From: UBA6019 sp035535055
GTDB taxonomy: Bacteria; Chloroflexota; Dormibacteria; Dormibacterales; Dormibacteraceae
DNA length: 64,000 nucleotides
Assembly: GCA_035535055.1 (NCBI GenBank)
Contig: DATLQT010000062.1
Coordinates: 26,081 to 90,080, forward strand
Reading direction: 5' to 3'
Part shown: piece after piece, positions 1-8,069 of the stretch
Layout of the letters: every line of letters starts with the position of its first letter
How positions within the stretch are numbered: the first letter of the stretch is position 1
Position numbers and translations under genes: made by a program
The notes under the pieces: generated by a model
Seen by the model: only the letters and a program-made list of their open reading frames with translations
The model's database searches: none
What the model was told of the DNA's origin: nothing

Positions 1-1
1 G

Positions 2-1066
2 TCAAGGGCGATCTCGGCCCGGACAACTTTGCCGATCCTCAACAACATCCTGGTCCAGGCGACCGACCAAGGCCTTTCTCTAACCGCGACCAACCTCGAG
101 ATCGGCATCCGCAAGATGGTGCCGGCGGAGGTCTCCGAGGAGGGCGCCACGACGGTCCCAGCGCGCCTCATCACCGACTTCGTCACCACGCTTCCCGACC
201 AGGAGCTCTCCCTCGAACTGGACCTTCAGACCCAGACCTTGAGCCTCCGCTGTGGCCGTTTCGACACCCACATCAAGTGCATCGAGGCGGAGGAGTTCCC
301 ACCCAGCCCGAGGCCCGAGGAGGGAGACCGCCTCCAGGTGCCGCTGGAGGACATGCTGAGGGCGGTGGAGCAGACCCAGATGGCTGCCTCCACCGACGAG
401 GCGCGGCCGGTCCTGACCGGAGTCCTCTTCCAGGTCAAAGGAACCGAGCTGACGCTGGCCGCCACCGACGGCCACCGGCTGGCGGTGCGCAAGCTGAACG
501 CGAGCAAGGCGGACGAGCTGGACGCCAGTCTGATCGTGCCGGCCCGTGCCCTTGGCGAGCTGGCGCGGGCGCTGAAGGGCGAGGGCCAGGACCTCGAGGT
601 GATCGTCTCCAAGGCCGGCAACCAGGTGTTCTTCCGGGCCGGCAGCTCTGAGGTCAACTCCCGCCTGATCGACGGGAACTACCCGAACTATTCACAGGTT
701 GTCCCCACCAAGAGCTCGACCGTGGTGCTGGCTTCAACCGCCGACCTCATCCAGACCGTCCGGGCCGTGTCGCTGTTCGCCAAGGACTCCGCCAACGTGA
801 TCCGGTTCCGGGCGACGGGCACCGGCCTGAACCTCTCCGCCACCACCAACGAGGTGGGTGACAGCCAGGCGGAGATCGAGGCATCGATCGACGGCGCCGA
901 GATCCAGATCGCCTTCAACGCCCGCTATGTCCTCGATGCGCTGAGTGTCATCGGGGAGGACAAGGTCGAACTGCAGTTCAATGGCCCGCTCAGCCCAGGA
1001 GTGATCCGGCTGCCAGGCAAGGACGACTACGTGTACGTGATCATGCCGGTCCGGGTGGCGATGTAG
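2..1066 (+). CDS. dnaN: DNA polymerase III beta subunit (sliding clamp), 5' partial
   Basis: Ring-shaped clamp that tethers DNA polymerase III to DNA. The gene is cut by the window edge: the frame stays open to base 2 and encodes a clamp-type stretch (SRAISARTTLPILNNIL), so the TTG at 29 is an internal Leu codon and not the start. About 20-30 N-terminal residues are missing. The rest covers the three clamp domains; recognisable pieces are the ATDGHRLA segment and the C-terminal VIMPVRVAM, typical of the clamp end. recF follows after 13 bp. This order puts dnaA and oriC immediately upstream of the window. Confidence 0.97.
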   Translation, partial: SRAISARTTLPILNNILVQATDQGLSLTATNLEIGIRKMVPAEVSEEGATTVPARLITDFVTTLPDQELSLELDLQTQTLSLRCGRFDTHIKCIEAEEFPPSPRPEEGDRLQVPLEDMLRAVEQTQMAASTDEARPVLTGVLFQVKGTELTLAATDGHRLAVRKLNASKADELDASLIVPARALGELARALKGEGQDLEVIVSKAGNQVFFRAGSSEVNSRLIDGNYPNYSQVVPTKSSTVVLASTADLIQTVRAVSLFAKDSANVIRFRATGTGLNLSATTNEVGDSQAEIEASIDGAEIQIAFNARYVLDALSVIGEDKVELQFNGPLSPGVIRLPGKDDYVYVIMPVRVAM

Positions 1067-1079
1067 AAGCCTCGCCAAC

Positions 1080-2165
1080 TTGAGGCTGGTCTCGCTCACC
1101 CTTCGCAACTACCGCAACTACGCGCGACTACAGCTCGAGCTGGGACCGAGCCTCAACGTCTTCCTGGGTCAGAACGCACAGGGCAAGACCAACCTCCTGG
1201 AAGCCGTCGCCATCCTGGCTCTGAGCTCCTCGCCACGTGCCCGCAGGGAGTCGGACCTGGTGGGACCGCTCGGCTCCGAGGCGACCGTGGAGGCCGTCGC
1301 CGACGCCTCGGGAAGGCGGGTTGAACTCTCCTTCCGGGTGGCCCGTGAGGGCGAGCGGACGTCCAAGACGATCCGCGTCGACGGCGTTGCTCGGCGGGCG
1401 GTGGACCTCCCCGGAGAGGTCCACGCGACTCTCTTCTGGCCCGAAGACCTGAGCCTCGTCAAGGGCGGTCCCGAGCACCGTCGCAGGTTCCTGAACGAAA
1501 TGCTGGTGCAGGTCGTCAAGGGTTATGGCCGGGCCCTGGCGCGGTACCGAAGGGTGCTCGACCAACGCAACCATCTGCTTCGCCAGGTGGCCACCGGCCA
1601 GCATCCGAGGAGCCGCCTTGAGGTATGGGACTCCGAGTTGGCCAGCCTCGGAACCATGTTGGTGCAGGCTCGCTTCAGGGCGGTCGCCGAGCTCGCACCG
1701 CTAGCGGCTTCCGGCCACGCCGCGATCTCGGGGGGCGAAGAGCTGGCGATCGGTTACTCCGGTCCGCCGGACGATCTCGCCGGAGCTCTGGCCGCCGTCC
1801 TCGACCAGGACCTCCGCCGCGGCACGACCAGCGTCGGCCCACACCGCGACGACCTGACCGTGAGTATCTCGGGAACCGAGGCACGAAGCTTCGCCTCGCA
1901 GGGTCAGCAACGAACGGCTGTCGTGAGCCTCAAGCTGGCCGAGTCGGACCTGATCGAAGCGCGTACCGGTGAGCGCCCGATTCTTCTCCTCGACGACGTC
2001 CTCAGCGAGTTGGATCCCAGCCGCCGCGAGGAGCTGCTGGCACGGGTTGGCGAGGGAGGCCAGGTCATCGTCACCTCGGTCGAGGCCGGTCCCTTCCCTC
2101 CCGGCCTGATGGCGCGGGCGCGTGTGCGCTGCATCAGCGGAGGCCGAGTAGAAGCCTGTGGATAG
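1080..2165 (+). CDS. recF: DNA replication and repair protein RecF
   Basis: SMC-like ATPase that loads RecA at gaps and stalled forks together with RecO/RecR. The 361-aa product is of normal RecF length. It has the N-terminal LTLRNYRNY segment, Walker A GQNAQGKTN near residue 30, the signature region SQGQQRT, and Walker B ILLLDDVLSELD near residue 300. The start is a TTG 13 bp after the dnaN stop, which places the conserved RLVSLTLRNYRNY at the N terminus. The 3' end overlaps the next gene by 8 bp, so dnaN-recF-dciA are probably one transcript. Confidence 0.96.
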   Translation: MRLVSLTLRNYRNYARLQLELGPSLNVFLGQNAQGKTNLLEAVAILALSSSPRARRESDLVGPLGSEATVEAVADASGRRVELSFRVAREGERTSKTIRVDGVARRAVDLPGEVHATLFWPEDLSLVKGGPEHRRRFLNEMLVQVVKGYGRALARYRRVLDQRNHLLRQVATGQHPRSRLEVWDSELASLGTMLVQARFRAVAELAPLAASGHAAISGGEELAIGYSGPPDDLAGALAAVLDQDLRRGTTSVGPHRDDLTVSISGTEARSFASQGQQRTAVVSLKLAESDLIEARTGERPILLLDDVLSELDPSRREELLARVGEGGQVIVTSVEAGPFPPGLMARARVRCISGGRVEACG

Positions 2166-2457
2166 GATCGGGAAGCTGCTGCCAAGGGTCCTGGCCAAAC
2201 AGCCCAGCTCCGGGCGAGTGGTCGAGATGCGCGCCCGGCTCGCAGTCGCCGAGATATTGGGATCGGCCCTCGCCGCGGACTGCGAGTCGATCGAGCTGCA
2301 CGGGTCGGCGCTGACGATCACGACGCCAAACCCGGCTCTCGCTCACCAGCTCCGCCTGGATTGCGACCAGTTGCTTGAGCGGCTGAATCAGGCTTCGCCG
2401 GGACGGACGATCCGCATCCTGAAGGTTCGCACCGGCCGCCGCGGCGTCCCCGCCTGA
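2158..2457 (+). CDS. DUF721 / DciA-like protein
   Basis: A 99-aa DUF721 protein of the family that includes the bacterial replicative-helicase operator DciA. Many DciA-bearing bacteria carry it next to dnaA-dnaN-recF, as here. It has the family pattern of an N-terminal helical part (IGKLLPRVLAK), a small alpha/beta core that includes SALTITTPNPALAHQLRL, and a basic C terminus. The GTG start overlaps the end of recF by 8 bp, which suggests coupled translation. A role in loading DnaB at the nearby origin is inferred from family and position. Confidence 0.85.
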   Translation: MDRIGKLLPRVLAKQPSSGRVVEMRARLAVAEILGSALAADCESIELHGSALTITTPNPALAHQLRLDCDQLLERLNQASPGRTIRILKVRTGRRGVPA

Positions 2458-2468
2458 GGGGCGGGCCG

Positions 2469-5372
2469 GTGCCGTCGGGCAGACTGCGACTCAACCGCGA
2501 CCAGCTGCTTGCCGTCGCCGAGCTGAATGGCCCGGTTCGGGTCGTGGCCGGTGCTGGGACCGGTAAGACAGAGGTCATCGCCGAGCGCTTCCGGCGCCTG
2601 GTCGCGGCTGGCTCGGCGCCGGATGCGATCCTGGTCATGACCTTCACCGAGCGTGCGGCCGCCGAGATGCGGACGCGGATCGAGGCCGGCCTGGGCAGTT
2701 ACGCGGGCGACCTCTCGGTCGGCACCTTCCACTCAGTCGCCCAGACCCTCTTGCGCGAGGACGGCTGGCGGATAGGTGTGCCGCCCAGCTTTCGAGTCCT
2801 CGCCGGGGCCGACCGCTGGATCCAGCTCCGCCAACTGCTCTGGGAGCTCGGGGACCCGGCCTTGGTCGGGGTCGAGCGTCCGGACGACCTCGTCAACCCG
2901 CTGCTCCGGCTGCTGGAACGACTGAAGCAGGAGCTCATCCCGCTGGCTCGGCTCGAGGATTGGGCCCGGACCACGGCCGACCATGAGCTTGGCGAGCAGT
3001 TGCTGGCCGCCGTCCGGCTGTTCCGGGCCAACCAGCGCCGTTCGGATATGGAGAAGCTGCTCGACTTCGACGACCTGATCCTGCACCTGGTTCGCCTGCT
3101 CGATCAGAGGCCGGAGGCCCGGGAGCGGAATGTAAAACGTTTTACATCGGTGCTCGTCGACGAGTACCAGGACTCCAACCTGGCGCAGGAGCGGATGGTG
3201 GAGCTGCTCGCCGGCGGGGGCAATGTGGCGGTGGTCGGCGACGACGACCAGAGCATCTATCGCTTCCGCGGCGCCTCCCTTGCCAGCATGGAACGCTTTG
3301 GACGCGTCTTCCAGGGTGCCGTCACCCGTTCCCTCGGCCGCAATCGCCGCAGCTCCGCGCATATCGTGTCCGCTGCGGCGGCCCTCATCGGCAACAACCC
3401 GGCCCGGCTCCCCAAGGCCCTTGCCGCCCATCGGCGACTCGGGTTCAGGGTGGACCTAGCTCACGCCGCGACCGGCCTCGACGAGTCGCTGCAGGTTGCT
3501 GACCGTGTCGCCGAGCTGGCCTCGGCGGGCACATCCCTGCGGCGGATCGCCCTTCTGGTGCGCACCAACGCGCTCGCTCGGCCGGTGGTCCTGGCCCTCC
3601 GCAGCCGCGGGATCCCGCATCAACTCTGGGGAGCTCGCGGCTTCTACAGCCGGCCCGAGATCCTCGACCTGATCGCCTACCTCAGGCTGCTCAACGACCC
3701 GGCAGATGAGATAGCCATCAGCCGCCTGGCGGTGCGGCCGGGAGCCGGCCTCGACCCTCTCGAGGTGCTGGGACGTCTGTCGCTGGCGCGTGCGGCAGGC
3801 GTTGCGCCGTTGAGCGGGCTCGAGGAGTGGGCTCCGGCGCGGGAGTGGGTGGGGACCGTCCGACGCCTCGTCGGGCTCTCCAACCGCCTGGGCGTCGATG
3901 AGCTCTTCTTCGAGCTCATGGCCTCCACCGGATACCTCGAACTCGCGCATCAGGAGGACCACGCGGGGCAGCGCCAGGTCGCCGCCAACGTCGCCAAGTT
4001 CGGCGAGCTCATCGACGGTTTCCGCGATCGTTCCCGCGACCACTCACTGGGCGCCTTCATGGCCTACCTGGAACTGGTTCTGCTCTCGGAGGCGGAGGAG
4101 GAGGTGGCCCAGGTCGAGGAGGTCGAGGAGGCCGTCCAGGTGATGACCATCCACCAGGCAAAAGGCCTCGAGTTCGACGCCGTCTTTGTGCCGGCCCTGG
4201 TCGAGGGCCGGCTGCCGCAACCGCACCGCCGGGACCGCTTTCGGATTCCGGCCGAGCTGGCGAGCGAGGCGGCCGCGCGCGAGGACCAGGTCGCCGAGGA
4301 GCGGCGTCTCCTCTACGTGGCGATGACCCGGGCACGGGATCGTCTCCAGTTGAGCTGGGCGGACAGCTACGAGGGAAGTCGCGCCTGGCGACCGTCGCGG
4401 TTCCTGACAGAGGTCGAGGGCGCGGGGCTCGGTCATTTCCGGAGACTGGAGGTGTCGCCCCTGGCCGGCGGCCTGGCCGCGTCATCGGAGGGCGAGGTGC
4501 GCGTTCAACCCAAAGTGGCGCCGGTCGGGCCGGCATCGCAGCCGGCGTACGGCGGCGCCCCCCGGCTGTCGTTCAGCGGCATCAGCGTCTACCGGGAGTG
4601 TCCACGTCGCTACCAGTACCGGTACGTCTATCAGCTACCGGTGGCGCCAACCGTCGAGGCGACCTACGGCAGCATCGTCCACGAGACGCTGATGAGGCTT
4701 GGAAAGCGGCGAATGGAAGGCCAGCCCATCACCGCTTCCGGGTTGCTCGAGGTTCATGACGCGACCTGGCTGGACGCACCCTTCCCCGACCCCCGCCGGT
4801 TGCCAACCATGCGCGCCCTCGCGCTCTCGCAGTTGGAGGGTTACCGAAAGGCGGGCGGATTCGACGTCCGTCCGCTCCTCGTCGAGAGCTCCTTTACCGC
4901 CGACCTTGACACCTGGCGGCTGCGAGGAATCATCGACCGGGTGGACCCACCCCCCTCCCTTGGGGGTGGGGGGTGGGAACCCTCTGCCGGTCAAGATGGC
5001 GGCTCCGCGGCTGTCCGCGATGGCGGATCAGACGAGGTTGGTTCGGACCCGGCCGTCGGACGTGCGCGAATCATCGACTACAAGACCGGAGACCCGATCC
5101 CGGCCAGCCGGTTGCGCCGGGACCTCCAGCTGGCGCTCTATGCCCTCGGGGCGCGGCAGACGCTCGGGATGCAAGACGTCGAGCTGGAGATCGTCTACCT
5201 CAAGGACTCGAGCCGGGTCGTCCTCCCTGCGAGTCCCGAGCTCCTAAGGGAGGCGGAAGTGGTCGGCGCCGAGGTGGCCGCGGGGGTTGCTGCTGGCAAC
5301 TTCGAACCGCGACCGGACCGGCGGCGCTGCGCCCTCTGTCCCTACCGTCTCGCCTGCCCGGCCGCCCTGTAG
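2469..5372 (+). CDS. UvrD/PcrA-type helicase fused to a RecB/AddB-type Fe-S nuclease domain
   Basis: SF1A helicase of 967 aa with a C-terminal PD-(D/E)XK nuclease, resembling single subunits of AdnAB/AddAB recombination nucleases. Walker A is AGAGTGKT (27-34), Walker B VDEYQD (about 230), motif IV-VI region includes TIHQAKGLEFD and YVAMTRARD. The nuclease has GIIDRVD and IIDYKTG (D870, K872). Cys711 and Cys954/957/963 (CALCPYRLAC) match the four-Cys 4Fe-4S cluster seen around AddB and Cas4 nucleases. An insert of about 30 residues separates D826 from D870. GTG start 11 bp after the previous gene. Its 3' end overlaps the convergent glycosyltransferase by 31 bp. Confidence 0.93.
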   Translation: MPSGRLRLNRDQLLAVAELNGPVRVVAGAGTGKTEVIAERFRRLVAAGSAPDAILVMTFTERAAAEMRTRIEAGLGSYAGDLSVGTFHSVAQTLLREDGWRIGVPPSFRVLAGADRWIQLRQLLWELGDPALVGVERPDDLVNPLLRLLERLKQELIPLARLEDWARTTADHELGEQLLAAVRLFRANQRRSDMEKLLDFDDLILHLVRLLDQRPEARERNVKRFTSVLVDEYQDSNLAQERMVELLAGGGNVAVVGDDDQSIYRFRGASLASMERFGRVFQGAVTRSLGRNRRSSAHIVSAAAALIGNNPARLPKALAAHRRLGFRVDLAHAATGLDESLQVADRVAELASAGTSLRRIALLVRTNALARPVVLALRSRGIPHQLWGARGFYSRPEILDLIAYLRLLNDPADEIAISRLAVRPGAGLDPLEVLGRLSLARAAGVAPLSGLEEWAPAREWVGTVRRLVGLSNRLGVDELFFELMASTGYLELAHQEDHAGQRQVAANVAKFGELIDGFRDRSRDHSLGAFMAYLELVLLSEAEEEVAQVEEVEEAVQVMTIHQAKGLEFDAVFVPALVEGRLPQPHRRDRFRIPAELASEAAAREDQVAEERRLLYVAMTRARDRLQLSWADSYEGSRAWRPSRFLTEVEGAGLGHFRRLEVSPLAGGLAASSEGEVRVQPKVAPVGPASQPAYGGAPRLSFSGISVYRECPRRYQYRYVYQLPVAPTVEATYGSIVHETLMRLGKRRMEGQPITASGLLEVHDATWLDAPFPDPRRLPTMRALALSQLEGYRKAGGFDVRPLLVESSFTADLDTWRLRGIIDRVDPPPSLGGGGWEPSAGQDGGSAAVRDGGSDEVGSDPAVGRARIIDYKTGDPIPASRLRRDLQLALYALGARQTLGMQDVELEIVYLKDSSRVVLPASPELLREAEVVGAEVAAGVAAGNFEPRPDRRRCALCPYRLACPAAL
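3130..3147. repeat. 18-bp perfect palindrome, copy 1
   Basis: The sequence ATGTAAAACGTTTTACAT is a perfect 18-bp palindrome inside the helicase gene. An identical copy lies at 8033-8050 and a degenerate one at 33944-33959. It is strikingly AT-rich against its surroundings. The copies share nothing outside the palindrome. A protein-binding site (ParB parS-like or LacI-type operator) is the likely explanation. Confidence 0.7.
4946..4977. repeat. GC-rich near-palindrome in an in-frame insert
   Basis: Two 16-base halves centred at 4961/4962 are inverted copies with 13 of 16 positions matching; the outer ten bases of each arm match perfectly (CCCACCCCCC and GGGGGGTGGG). It is followed by GATGGCGG occurring twice (direct repeat) around a CGCGG-CTGT-CCGCG hairpin, up to about base 5032. 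The whole piece is translated in frame as a Gly/Pro/Ser-rich linker inside the nuclease domain of the helicase gene, where relatives have a short loop. It looks like an inserted palindromic element. Confidence 0.6.
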
Positions 5373-6538
5373 CGGGCGGCCACCCGAAGGCACTCGTGCG
5401 CGATGTCGAGGCTCGCGTAGGGCCGCGAGATCTCGGCCGCGCGCTCGGCCATATCCCGCCAGCGCTCGCTACCCGGCCGGGCGAGCTCGCGCACCGCCGA
5501 GAGCAGCTGGTCCGGCTTCGGCGCGTAGAGACCGAGGCCGGTCTCGGTCACGAAGGTGACGTTCGGCGTCTCCTGGCCGGGCAAGTAGCTCGTCAGCAGA
5601 ATCGGCACCTCGGTCGCGAGCGCTTCCCCGATCGCTCCCGGGCCCGCCTTGCTCACCAGCAGATCGGCGGCGCGCATCAGATCCGGCACGTTGTCCACAA
5701 ATCCGAGGACCAGCGCCGGCGGCTGGAAGTCGACCCGCGCGAGCCGCCGGCGGAGCTTCTCGTTGCGGCCGCAGACGACTATCAACTGCCAGTCGCCACC
5801 TCGACGGCCGAGGGCGCGGACCTGGGTCAGGAGCTTGCCGGAGCCCTCGCCTCCACCCGAGACGAGGATCGTGAAACGGTTCTGGTCCAGCCCGAAGCGT
5901 CGCCGCAGCGCCGCCTTCTCGCCCGGAGCTGGGGGGCGAAAGCGAAGGTCGACAGGCAGTCCCAGCAGCTGCACCCTGGCCTCCGGCAGCCCGGCCGCAA
6001 GACATTCCTCACGGGCGCCATCGGTCGGCACCACCGTCAGGTCGGCGTTGCGGAACATCCATCCGAGATGGAACTCGACCAGGTCGGTGATCACGGTGAC
6101 CAGGCCGCGAGGCCTGCCGCCGCGGCGGATCGCTTGCCAGGACACATGGTTCAACAGCGGATGGACGGAGAGGACGAGGTCGGGATCGACCTTTTGAAGG
6201 GCCCTGGTCAGGATCCTCCGGATCCGGCCGCCGAATACGCCCCTTACGGCGGCGAAGGCGGGACGGTTGTTGAGTCCGTGGTACAGCGCACCCCAGAGTG
6301 CGGGCGAGCGCTGAATGATGGGAGAGTAAAGACCAGCAAGCCGGCGCACGAGCGCCGGTGAGCTATCGGCGCCCATCAACGGGTCCAGCTTGGTCACCGA
6401 TGCGGACGGGTCGAGCTGCAGGATCGCCTGCTCAAGCGCCTTGGCCGCCGCCCGGTGTCCCCCGCCTGTATCGGAAAAGAGAATGAGGATCGAGGTGCCG
6501 GTGTCGGCGGTAGGGACCTTCGCAACCTCGGCCGTCAC
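5342..6538 (-). CDS. Processive diacylglycerol glycosyltransferase / MGDG synthase-like (GT28)
   Basis: A 398-aa member of the MGDG synthase / UgtP / MurG-fold family, which transfers a sugar to diacylglycerol or a related lipid on the cytoplasmic face of the membrane. The N-terminal motif FSDTGGGHRAAAKAL is the family signature of the acceptor domain. The donor domain has LVSGGGEGSGK (about 235) and the SKAGPGAIGEALA nucleotide-sugar motif (about 305). GTG start at 6538. It is convergent with the helicase gene and divergent from the next glycosyltransferase. The exact sugar and lipid cannot be told. Confidence 0.85.
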   Translation of the reverse strand: MTAEVAKVPTADTGTSILILFSDTGGGHRAAAKALEQAILQLDPSASVTKLDPLMGADSSPALVRRLAGLYSPIIQRSPALWGALYHGLNNRPAFAAVRGVFGGRIRRILTRALQKVDPDLVLSVHPLLNHVSWQAIRRGGRPRGLVTVITDLVEFHLGWMFRNADLTVVPTDGAREECLAAGLPEARVQLLGLPVDLRFRPPAPGEKAALRRRFGLDQNRFTILVSGGGEGSGKLLTQVRALGRRGGDWQLIVVCGRNEKLRRRLARVDFQPPALVLGFVDNVPDLMRAADLLVSKAGPGAIGEALATEVPILLTSYLPGQETPNVTFVTETGLGLYAPKPDQLLSAVRELARPGSERWRDMAERAAEISRPYASLDIAHECLRVAARYRAAGQARR

Positions 6539-6650
6539 CCGCCCCTCCTGGCCAACGGCGCCGGCCGGGCGGGCCTTGGATGCATGGGGGCGCCGACAAT
6601 CATATGGCGGCCGCGCCGCGTCCTCGATCGCGGGTTGATTCCCCGGGCGG

Positions 6651-6678
6651 GAATACCTCCCCCCGGCCTACGGTATTC
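6651..6678. promoter_or_regulatory. Inverted repeat GAATACC-N14-GGTATTC in a divergent spacer
   Basis: Perfect 7-bp inverted repeat, with arms at 6651-6657 and 6672-6678, in the 192-bp spacer between two divergent glycosyltransferase genes. It lies about 50 bp before the proposed start of the MshA-like gene. The spacing would suit a dimeric regulator operator or a hairpin in the leader. No convincing -35/-10 pair could be fixed here. Confidence 0.3.
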
Positions 6679-6729
6679 GCAAGTGTGCCTGCCCACGGCA
6701 ACAGGCCCCGGCTGCATGAGGTCAGGCCT

Positions 6730-7989
6730 TTGATCAACACGCCTCGAGCTCGGATCGCCGTTATCTCCATGCACACGTCCCCGACCGCGTCGCTCGGTCA
6801 GAACGCCAACGGGGGTATGAACGTCTACATCCGGGAGATCGCGGCCGCCTTCAGCCGCTGCGGGATCGCCACCGACGTGTTCACCCTCCGAGCGGGCGCC
6901 GACGACCCCGAGATCGAGCGCTTCGCCCCGCTGAGCCGGGTCATCTACCTCCCGGTCGGCCACGACCACGCCGACAAGTACGAGCTCGAGCACCACGTGG
7001 AGGAGTTCGCCCAGCTGATCCTCGCCTTCCAGGAGGCTGACCAGGTCGACTATCAGCTGGTCTACTCGCACTACTGGCTTTCGGGCATGGTGGCAGGCGT
7101 GTTGCGAGAGCGCCTCTGCGCGCCATGGGCCCACACGGCTCACACCCTGGCGCTGGTCAAGAACCGGCATCTGGCGCCTGGTGCAACACCAGAACCCGCG
7201 GCCAGGGTTCTGGCCGAGCGCGCGATCGCACAGAGCGCCAACCTTCTTATCGCAAGCACCTCCGCGGAGGCCGACGACCTTGCCCGCCTTTACGGCACCG
7301 ATCCGGACCGGATAGCGGTGGTGGCACCCGGCATTGATCTCGGTACCTTCTCCCCGATGCGCAAGGCCGACGCCAAGCGCAAGGTCGGCTATCCGGGTGA
7401 GCGCCTGCTCCTGTTCGTCGGCCGTCTCGAGCGCTTGAAGGGCGTCGAGACGATCCTGCGGGCTTTCCCGCTCGCCGCCGATCGCCGCCACCAGGATGTT
7501 CGCCTGCTGATCCTCGGCGAAGACAGCCACGAAGGTGGCGAGAGCGAGAAGGAGCGGCTTCGCGAATTGGCCGGCGAGTTGGGCATCGCCGCCCAGGTCG
7601 ACTTCCTGGGATCGGTCGCCCACCACGAACTTCCCTACTTCTACGGGGCCGCCGAGGCGTGCCTGATGCCCTCGTACACAGAGTCTTTCGGGCTGGTAGG
7701 GCTGGAAGCGCAGGCCTGCGGCTGCGCCGTGGTCGCCTCCAACGTCGCCGGGCTGGCTTCGGTGGTCCGCGACGGGGTCACCGGCTACTTGGTCGACGGC
7801 CACGAGGCGGCCGAGTGGGCGGATCGGCTGGGTCGGATCCTTGACGACCCGGAGCTCGCCGAGCAGATGGGTCGCCGTGGAGTCCTGCTCGCCCAGCGCT
7901 TTCCCTGGGGCCTCGCCGCCGACAGGATCTGGGCGACGCTGGAACCGATCCTGACGACGTCGACCCAGCAGGTCGCCCACCCGAGCTAG
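6730..7989 (+). CDS. MshA-like glycosyltransferase (GT4, GT-B fold)
   Basis: Retaining glycosyltransferase of about 419 aa. The N-terminal ISMHTSP and GGMNVYIREIA resemble MshA, the UDP-GlcNAc:inositol phosphate transferase of mycothiol synthesis, and related sucrose-phosphate-type enzymes. The donor site has FVGRLERLKG and the E-x7-E motif in SYTESFGLVGLEAQA. The TTG at 6730 is chosen because GAGGT lies 6-10 bases upstream and the family N terminus begins soon after. The frame stays open to an ATG at 6580, but that extension is low-complexity. No other mycothiol gene is nearby, so the substrate is uncertain. Confidence 0.85.
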   Translation: MINTPRARIAVISMHTSPTASLGQNANGGMNVYIREIAAAFSRCGIATDVFTLRAGADDPEIERFAPLSRVIYLPVGHDHADKYELEHHVEEFAQLILAFQEADQVDYQLVYSHYWLSGMVAGVLRERLCAPWAHTAHTLALVKNRHLAPGATPEPAARVLAERAIAQSANLLIASTSAEADDLARLYGTDPDRIAVVAPGIDLGTFSPMRKADAKRKVGYPGERLLLFVGRLERLKGVETILRAFPLAADRRHQDVRLLILGEDSHEGGESEKERLRELAGELGIAAQVDFLGSVAHHELPYFYGAAEACLMPSYTESFGLVGLEAQACGCAVVASNVAGLASVVRDGVTGYLVDGHEAAEWADRLGRILDDPELAEQMGRRGVLLAQRFPWGLAADRIWATLEPILTTSTQQVAHPS

Positions 7990-8032
7990 CAACTCGTCGG
8001 CGCGCCCGGGGGCCGGAAGCGATTTCGCCCCG

Positions 8033-8050
8033 ATGTAAAACGTTTTACAT
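8033..8050. repeat. 18-bp perfect palindrome, copy 2
   Basis: Identical to copy 1 (ATGTAAAACGTTTTACAT) but intergenic, between two convergent genes. A site at the 3' ends of both genes argues against an ordinary operator and fits a chromosome-organising site better. There is no T-tract, so it is not a standard terminator. Confidence 0.7.
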
Positions 8051-8069
8051 CCCGTTCGGTCGTCACCTT

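Noticed and set aside
6580..6729. N-terminal extension of the MshA-like gene from the ATG at 6580
   Set aside because: The 50 extra residues are low-complexity and unlike the family; a TTG with GAGGT upstream at 6730 fits the conserved start better.
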